In this document: positions 43,401-46,731 of the stretch, piece after piece | How the letters are laid out: every line of letters starts with the position of its first letter | Position numbering within the stretch: the first letter of the stretch is position 1 | DNA from: Acidobacteriota bacterium | Lineage (GTDB): Bacteria > Acidobacteriota > Vicinamibacteria > Fen-336 | Direction of reading: 5' to 3' | DNA length: 46,731 bases | Assembly: GCA_003222275.1 (NCBI GenBank) | Contig: QHVJ01000153.1 | Span: forward strand, 1 to 46,731 | Program-made: the position numbers and the translations under genes | Notes under the pieces: generated by a model | The model's database searches: none | Seen by the model: the letters and a program-made list of their open reading frames with translations, nothing else | What the model was told of the DNA's origin: nothing

Positions 43401-44418
43401 GCCGCATCGCCTCCGTGGGCAGGAGCAGGTTGGTCGGCGTCGTGGCGTCGTAGTAATAGCGCGGCTCGTAGGCCACGTAGAAGAACGTGCGGTTGCGCCC
43501 GTCGTAACCGCCGAAGAGCTTTTCCGGGATCCTGACCGGCCCCCCCAGCGTGAACGTGCCCTGGTGCTGGCGGCGGTTGGCGGTCGGCCGGTTCACCGTG
43601 GCCGTCGAGAAGGGAGCCGCGTTGAGAGCCGGGTTGCGGTGGTACCAGCCCACGAGGCCCCGATAGTCGTTGGTGCCGGACTTGGTGGTCATGTTGATGA
43701 CCCCGCCCGCGGTCTGCCCGTATTCCGCGGAGAAGTTCGAGGTCTGGACGGTGAACTCCTGCACCGTATCGGGAGAGAACGTGACGACGGCCCGGCCCAG
43801 GCCGACCCCGGTGTTCCGGGCGCCGTCGGCCAGGATCGACGTGCTCCCGGCCCGGCCGCCGTTGATGAATAGGTTCATGCCGGGCGTCGGGATCGCGGAT
43901 CCCAGGTCGGGGTCCTCCGAGCCGGCCGCGCCGCTCACGTTGGGGACGGTCAGCGCCAGGTCCAGCACGCTGCGGTTGTTGAGCGGCATCTCGACGATCT
44001 GCCGCTCGGTGATGGTCTGACCGTGCGTGCCGGACTCGGCGTTGATGAGCGGCGCCTCCGCGGTGACGGTCACCTCGCTCGTGAGCTCGCCGAGATCGAG
44101 CCTCACGTTGACCGTCATCGTAGTGGCGGTGTCCACCTTAACCCGCGGCACCACCGCCTTCCGGAAGCCGGACATCTCCACCGTCACCCGGTACTCGACG
44201 GGGTCGAGCTGCGGCGCCGAGAAGCTGCCCTTCTCCGACGTCATGAGGGCGAGCGTCGCTCCGGTCCCGATGTCGGTGATGGTCACCGTCGCGCCCGGCA
44301 CGACGGCTCCGCTGCGATCGGTGACCGTGCCCGCGATCCCGCCCTTGTTGGTCTGGGCGACCGCGACGGTGCAGAAGAGGGAAGCGGCAACGGCGGCAAG
44401 CGGTCGGCGAGTTCTCAT
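40417..44418 (-). CDS. TonB-dependent receptor with carboxypeptidase-regulatory-like domain
   Basis: This 1333-residue outer-membrane protein has a signal peptide ending VAVAQT. A CarboxypepD_reg-like beta sandwich follows (GGIAGTVTDRSGAVVPGATVTI, residues about 25-115), then a plug domain (ITERQIVEMPLNNRSVLDLA, AEYGQTAGGVINMTTKSGTN) and a long beta-barrel ending in the aromatic BAM-recognition signal FIQIAFKFYF. This architecture is common among acidobacterial receptors for oligosaccharides. No SusD partner is present. Its 3' end touches the PL22 gene, and the upstream region carries a tandem 16-nt repeat. Uptake of pectin oligomers is the simplest inference from context. Confidence 0.93.
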   Translation of the reverse strand: MRTRRPLAAVAASLFCTVAVAQTNKGGIAGTVTDRSGAVVPGATVTITDIGTGATLALMTSEKGSFSAPQLDPVEYRVTVEMSGFRKAVVPRVKVDTATTMTVNVRLDLGELTSEVTVTAEAPLINAESGTHGQTITERQIVEMPLNNRSVLDLALTVPNVSGAAGSEDPDLGSAIPTPGMNLFINGGRAGSTSILADGARNTGVGLGRAVVTFSPDTVQEFTVQTSNFSAEYGQTAGGVINMTTKSGTNDYRGLVGWYHRNPALNAAPFSTATVNRPTANRRQHQGTFTLGGPVRIPEKLFGGYDGRNRTFFYVAYEPRYYYDATTPTNLLLPTEAMRRGDFNNVVSVTGGGSTLGYTTRDVAERFGLAWQPVTLYNQWEVVGNQFRRRVLAPGQSFPTFPNNRIPAEMLDALSLGLLPYLPKAGDYFLDGDGILRNYSFSTFIRNMEQRLTLRLDHHLGARNHVSLRYTQVPIRGDRGRGDFEVGRDEINTGGTDYSWSRQMLLTDTHAFGSSLVNDLRLNYTYGRFTRNFPPGFDAGTGRNFSTELGLPSLTRGGLPEFVTGAGSIGWSQSQQNENAEHTYNIADNASWVRGNKTWKFGFDLLQQRLKTIPMFGASGGRYEFNRNRTLTNSNGNATTGDGGNEFAQFLLGVYNQTTLRDTLIPYYYQWNSAAAYVQNDWKVRKNLTLNLGLRYTLQLPRTEKYDRQGAFRPDLARDYPLPQPVTLPDGRTITSATVIPFAYSGRGGRSRYITPIDWKGWEPRFGFAWVPGFDWNDAGRLVVRGGYGLSHSSLTGLGRNPSPDFASGTLIYPFNNRVADPNYVARICCNKPQWSPKSPDQALDVPSDGLLYLEAINLAGTAATGAAVSPNARVPYLQSWSASVAYELPYKTVLEVSYLGSKGSHLFLPPINLNPVPFGLSEAYLGQGLNPLDDVNDPLGRRDANGNIVRFSQGYLGAPYLGYEGLNVMLDASGHSRYNAATVSLRRQSKAFSYTLNYTRGRSMDDASDSGGVRFTDFNPVRTNGHVALGAPLSDDWSVSTYDVKHNLSATFLADLPFGKDRRFLTHASGLWQGLVGGWSLSGSGRIQTGVPLVVVLRDDNRLGVEGNVRAIRPDLVPGIPLLNPLWSRDCPVGQLCEPYFNPAAFMRPEKGVLGNAPRTIDKARWPTQQFLDLSLQKNFEMGGRRRLQLRIDAINVLNHPVFQFGRDSDNGEIFAFPSEALLSTAEYNAWADFNGRPRAGTSGGDALRAQADAILLGGRMPGTAVLVPAFFHVRLPSGFHSANANQFDITTPEGFRLYRLRQAYTPDRWGFLGARSPYTPRFIQIAFKFYF

Positions 44419-44462
44419 CCGTGTCTCCGCTGGAGCTGGTCGGAGGCGGTCTTCATATCCTT

Positions 44463-44494
44463 ATTGTTTGTACGCATCATTGTTTGTACGCATC
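44463..44494. repeat. Perfect tandem 16-nt direct repeat ATTGTTTGTACGCATC
   Basis: Two abutting identical copies, 44463-44478 and 44479-44494, lie 45 bp upstream of the receptor start codon. The minus strand reads GATGCGTACAAACAAT twice. One copy contributes a TACAAA that sits 17 bp from a TTGTCC (44511-44506), giving a weak receptor promoter. The repeat could be a doubled regulator site or a recent duplication. Confidence 0.7.
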
Positions 44495-44715
44495 TCAAAA
44501 TGGGAGGACAAAATCCATACTTGGCCAGCCGCCCTGTTCCTCGATGCGGAACGTTACGGCAAGGGGCACAGTGGCACTCTTCTCTTCTGCCTCAGTGATT
44601 TAGTGGCCTCGGCCGCCCGTTGGCACGTCCAGGATAGCCACCGACGCCGGTTTCGCAGTCAGAAACGCAGAGGAAATTTCGTACGCGTAATGGGAGACCC
44701 GATGGCCCAGCCTTG

Positions 44716-44741
44716 ACGGTCCAGCCATACGGTCCAGCCAT
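44716..44741. repeat. Perfect tandem 13-nt direct repeat ACGGTCCAGCCAT
   Basis: Two abutting identical copies (44716-44728, 44729-44741) end one base before the -35 element of the LuxR gene promoter. This is the position expected for an activator or autoregulator binding array. Confidence 0.7.
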
Positions 44742-44742
44742 A

Positions 44743-44771
44743 TTGACCCTGCGGGGACATGCTCGTACAAT
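44743..44771 (+). promoter_or_regulatory. Strong sigma70-like promoter of the LuxR-type gene
   Basis: TTGACC (44743-44748), 17-bp spacer, TACAAT (44766-44771). The transcription start would fall near 44778, downstream of the ATG at 44759, which rules out the longest ORF and supports the ATG at 44837 with a leader of about 60 nt. Confidence 0.75.
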
Positions 44772-44836
44772 GCGTCCGTATCCCTCCTCGGTTTGGAATT
44801 GTTCTCGCCGCGGGACGAATCCCGAGGGGCGGATGC

Positions 44837-45520
44837 ATGTCGCCTGTTCGTGTAGCAGTGCTCAGCGACGACGGACTCCTCTGCGAATACTTCGTTCGGA
44901 TCGCCGGAGCGCATGCCTCGCTCCAGGTCGTTGGCCAGGACCGGAGGGCCGTCTTGCCGCCGCCCCTCCGCGCTGCGCGTCCCGACGTGGTGCTCGTGGA
45001 CGGCCGGCTCGAGGGAGCGCTCGATCTGTGCAAAGTGCTCAAGAACGAAGCCGGGCCCGCGGTCATCTTCATGGCCGTTCGCGATGACGACGACTGGGCC
45101 CGGTGGGCGCTCGAGGCAGGCGCGCGCGGCATCCTGGCCAAGAACGCGCGGGCCGACCACATCGTCAAGGCCGTCCGCGTCGTCCATGAAGGGCAGATCT
45201 GGGCACGCCGGCGCGTGTTGGAGGAGTCGCTGGAGCGGCTGGCCAGCGCCTCCGCGGCCAGGCTCGCGAGCGAAACCATCCTGAAGCTGCGGTTGAGCAG
45301 CCGGCAGATGGAGGTCCTTCGGCAGGCCGCCGCCGGGCTGAGCAACAAAGAAGTGGCTTTCCGGCTCACCATCCGTCCGGCGACGGTCAAGGCGCATCTG
45401 ACCAAGATCTTCCAGAAGCTCGGGCTGCGCCGCCGGTCCGAACTCGTGGCCGCATACCACGGCCTCATCCCGCCCGCTTCGAACCGCATTTCGCCCCGGA
45501 GCCCGCGCCGGCGCGCTTGA
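44837..45520 (+). CDS. NarL/LuxR-family response regulator
   Basis: This 227-residue protein has a receiver domain with the acidic pair at SDD (residues 10-12), phospho-acceptor Asp near 55 (VLVDGRLEG) and conserved Lys near 102 (GILAKNA). A C-terminal LuxR helix-turn-helix (LSSRQMEVLRQAAAGLSNKEVAFRLTIRPATVKAHLTKIFQKLGLRRRSEL) follows. No histidine kinase is adjacent, so it is an orphan. It lies between two TonB-receptor genes and has its own promoter with a tandem repeat. The start is chosen from the GAGGGGCGG ribosome site and the promoter position. It is likely to control one or both receptors. Confidence 0.9.
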   Translation: MSPVRVAVLSDDGLLCEYFVRIAGAHASLQVVGQDRRAVLPPPLRAARPDVVLVDGRLEGALDLCKVLKNEAGPAVIFMAVRDDDDWARWALEAGARGILAKNARADHIVKAVRVVHEGQIWARRRVLEESLERLASASAARLASETILKLRLSSRQMEVLRQAAAGLSNKEVAFRLTIRPATVKAHLTKIFQKLGLRRRSELVAAYHGLIPPASNRISPRSPRRRA

Positions 45521-45691
45521 GCGAGGCGCCGCTCCCCGCGCGAATCGCTCGGCGAAACGCTATACGACCAAAGTCCTAGGGCATTTCCGGGGAATCCTCA
45601 TGGCCATTTCCGGGTGAGCCCGATGGCGGAAAACCCTTATGTGACGGACCTTTGACAAATAGGCGACGGGCGCACGCCCAGGAGCGCATCC
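45521..45691. promoter_or_regulatory. Leader region of second TonB receptor with CATTTCCGGG repeats
   Basis: CATTTCCGGG occurs at 45582-45591 and 45605-45614, 23 bp apart. A TTGACA is present at 45652-45657 but has no matching -10. The ribosome site AGGAG precedes the ATG by 7 nt. The repeats are candidate regulator sites only. Confidence 0.45.
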
Positions 45692-46731
45692 ATGAACACT
45701 GCATCCATGACCGGGGCGGCCCACGGAGCGTGCTTGATTTTTCTCTGGGCCGCCTTAGCCTCGGCCCAGGGAGTCACGCTGAGCGGCACGGTCGAGGATG
45801 CCGCCGGGCAGCCGCTCGGCGGGGCCAAGCTCACGCTCGCGAGCGACGCCGGCGCAGGCCGCCACGCCGAGTCCGATGAGAAGGGAGGGTTTCGCTTCGA
45901 AGACCTGACTCCCGCGCGTTACGTCCTCCGTGTAGAGGCGCCGACCCACTTGCCTCTCGAAATGCCCCTGCAGGTGACGGCGCAGGCCCCCGAGCCCCTC
46001 CGGATCCGGATGAAGCTGGGGATCGACGAGGAAGTGAGCGTCGAGGACGTAACCCCGGAACAGGAGAGTACGGCGGCGGCCAACAACGCCGACGCCCTGA
46101 GCCTCCACGAGGATTTCATCCGGGGCCTGCCCACGCCCGCCGGCAGCCAGGGGCTCGCCGACCTGGTCTCGTCCTTCGTGTCGCCGGCGGCCCAAGGGAC
46201 CGGCGGGGCTTCGATCCTGGTGGACGGCGCCGAGGACTCCGCCCTGACCATCCCGAGCGACGCGATCCGGCGCATCAAGGTCAACCGCGACCCCTATTCC
46301 ACCGAGTACCGCCGCCCCGGCAAAGGGCGCCTCGAGGTCCAGACCCAGGACGGTTCACGCCGCCGATTCAAGGGCGGCGCAACCTTCACTTGGCGCACTT
46401 CCGCCCTCGACGCAAGGAATGCCCTGTCGCGGACCAGGCAGGATGTGAACCGCCGCTCCCTGCAGATGAATTTTGGCGGTCCGCTTTGGAAGAAGGCCGG
46501 CGCTCATGGCTCCGGCTCCTTCTTCCTGAGTGGGGAATACATGAGCAGCGCCGCGGACAAGATCGTCGCCGCCCAGACCCTGAGCGGCCCCGTGAACGTT
46601 GCCGTGCCCGCCCGGGACCGCCTGGCCTCGGCCCTGGCCCGCGCCGACCTCCGCTCCGGCCTGCGCCGCGCCTCGCTCCGCTACTACTACACCGGCGAGT
46701 CCAGCACCAACCGGCAGGTGGGCGGCCTCCG
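45692..46731 (+). CDS. TonB-dependent receptor, 3' end beyond window (partial)
   Basis: This gene is not in the ORF track because it runs off the edge. Translating from ATG 45692 (AGGAG at 45680-45684) gives MNTASMTGAAHGACLIFLWAALASAQ, a Sec signal, then a carboxypeptidase-regulatory-like domain (LSGTVEDAAGQPLGGAKLTL, GGFRFEDLTPARYVLRVEAP). A degenerate plug follows (ASILVDGAEDSALTIPSDAIRRIKV, DPYSTEYRRPGKG) and then the first barrel strands. About 346 codons are visible with no stop. It follows the LuxR-type gene by 171 bp and is the second receptor of this type in the window. The ligand is unknown. Confidence 0.85.
   Translation, partial: MNTASMTGAAHGACLIFLWAALASAQGVTLSGTVEDAAGQPLGGAKLTLASDAGAGRHAESDEKGGFRFEDLTPARYVLRVEAPTHLPLEMPLQVTAQAPEPLRIRMKLGIDEEVSVEDVTPEQESTAAANNADALSLHEDFIRGLPTPAGSQGLADLVSSFVSPAAQGTGGASILVDGAEDSALTIPSDAIRRIKVNRDPYSTEYRRPGKGRLEVQTQDGSRRRFKGGATFTWRTSALDARNALSRTRQDVNRRSLQMNFGGPLWKKAGAHGSGSFFLSGEYMSSAADKIVAAQTLSGPVNVAVPARDRLASALARADLRSGLRRASLRYYYTGESSTNRQVGGL

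Larger units (their letters stand above)
44419..44836. other. 418-bp divergent regulatory gap between TonB receptor and LuxR gene
   Basis: No gene is supported. The region contains the receptor ribosome site (GCGGAGACACGG before ATG on the minus strand), the 16-nt tandem repeat, a candidate receptor promoter, a 13-nt tandem repeat and a strong promoter for the LuxR gene. The 60-229-residue ORFs in the track that cross it have no recognisable sequence and read through these elements. Confidence 0.65.

Noticed and set aside
44027-44716. 229-residue plus-strand ORF antisense to the TonB receptor
   Set aside because: Crosses both promoters and tandem repeats and has no recognisable sequence; a shadow of the receptor signal and regulatory-like domain.
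44759-44836. Upstream ATG start for the LuxR-type gene
   Set aside because: It lies within the promoter spacer, upstream of the predicted transcription start, and lacks receiver sequence.

Overview
The window is GC-rich and gene-dense, and it looks like an Acidobacteriota chromosome fragment. This is an inference from gene families and not a phylogeny. The pointers are a PadR regulator overlapping an ADOP-type (MacB/FtsX-like) permease, very large TonB-dependent receptors with an N-terminal carboxypeptidase-regulatory-like domain, and many exported carbohydrate-active enzymes with Sec or Tat signals. No rRNA, tRNA, CRISPR array, phage or insertion sequence was recognised.

Layout. (1) 0-5.6 kb: two tandem alkaline-phosphatase-superfamily phosphodiesterases, one a putative lipoprotein and one membrane-anchored, divergent from a sulfotransferase-like P-loop protein; then a UPF0175/DUF3368 (PIN) toxin-antitoxin pair. 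(2) 5.8-10 kb: a PadR-ADOP permease pair with a promoter/operator whose geometry predicts a leaderless mRNA, followed by a Tat-exported mannonate dehydratase homologue. (3) 10.2-14.5 kb: an ACT-like protein overlapping an ion/anion transporter, a GT-C-type membrane protein, and a second ACT protein resembling a family known from methanogens. (4) 14.5-18.9 kb: a tightly packed Gfo/Idh oxidoreductase, Ldh_2 dehydrogenase and GH36-like alpha-galactosidase unit. (5) 18.9-31 kb: the heart of the window. An AraC regulator sits between two divergent units. Leftward lie GH78 alpha-L-rhamnosidase, a thioredoxin and a decayed lon remnant. Rightward lie a GH39-like hydrolase, an arabinose/fucose-isomerase-family protein, the rhamnose:H+ symporter RhaT, a second near-identical GH39-like hydrolase, and a GHL6/beta-galactosidase-trimerisation protein. 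(6) 31-36.5 kb: phosphodiester glycosidase, an unknown secreted protein and a GH106-type alpha-L-rhamnosidase. (7) 36.5-39.2 kb: a haem-motif alpha/alpha-toroid protein and a collagen-like protein. (8) 39.2-46.7 kb: PL22 oligogalacturonate lyase, a 1333-residue TonB-dependent receptor, an orphan NarL/LuxR response regulator and a second receptor running off the right edge.

Taken together, the window reads as a dispersed system for rhamnose- and galacturonate-containing plant polysaccharides such as rhamnogalacturonan I. The receptors would take up oligomers; GH78, GH106, GH36, the GH39-like pair and GHL6 would trim side chains and backbone; PL22 would split unsaturated galacturonides; RhaT would import the freed methylpentose. 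The canonical rhamnose enzymes RhaA, RhaB and RhaD are not in the window, so the AraA/FucI-like isomerase beside rhaT is the most interesting functional question. The most useful non-coding observations are the PadR promoter/operator, the AraC-type direct repeats at the divergent promoter, two perfect tandem duplications around the LuxR and receptor promoters, and the lon pseudogene.
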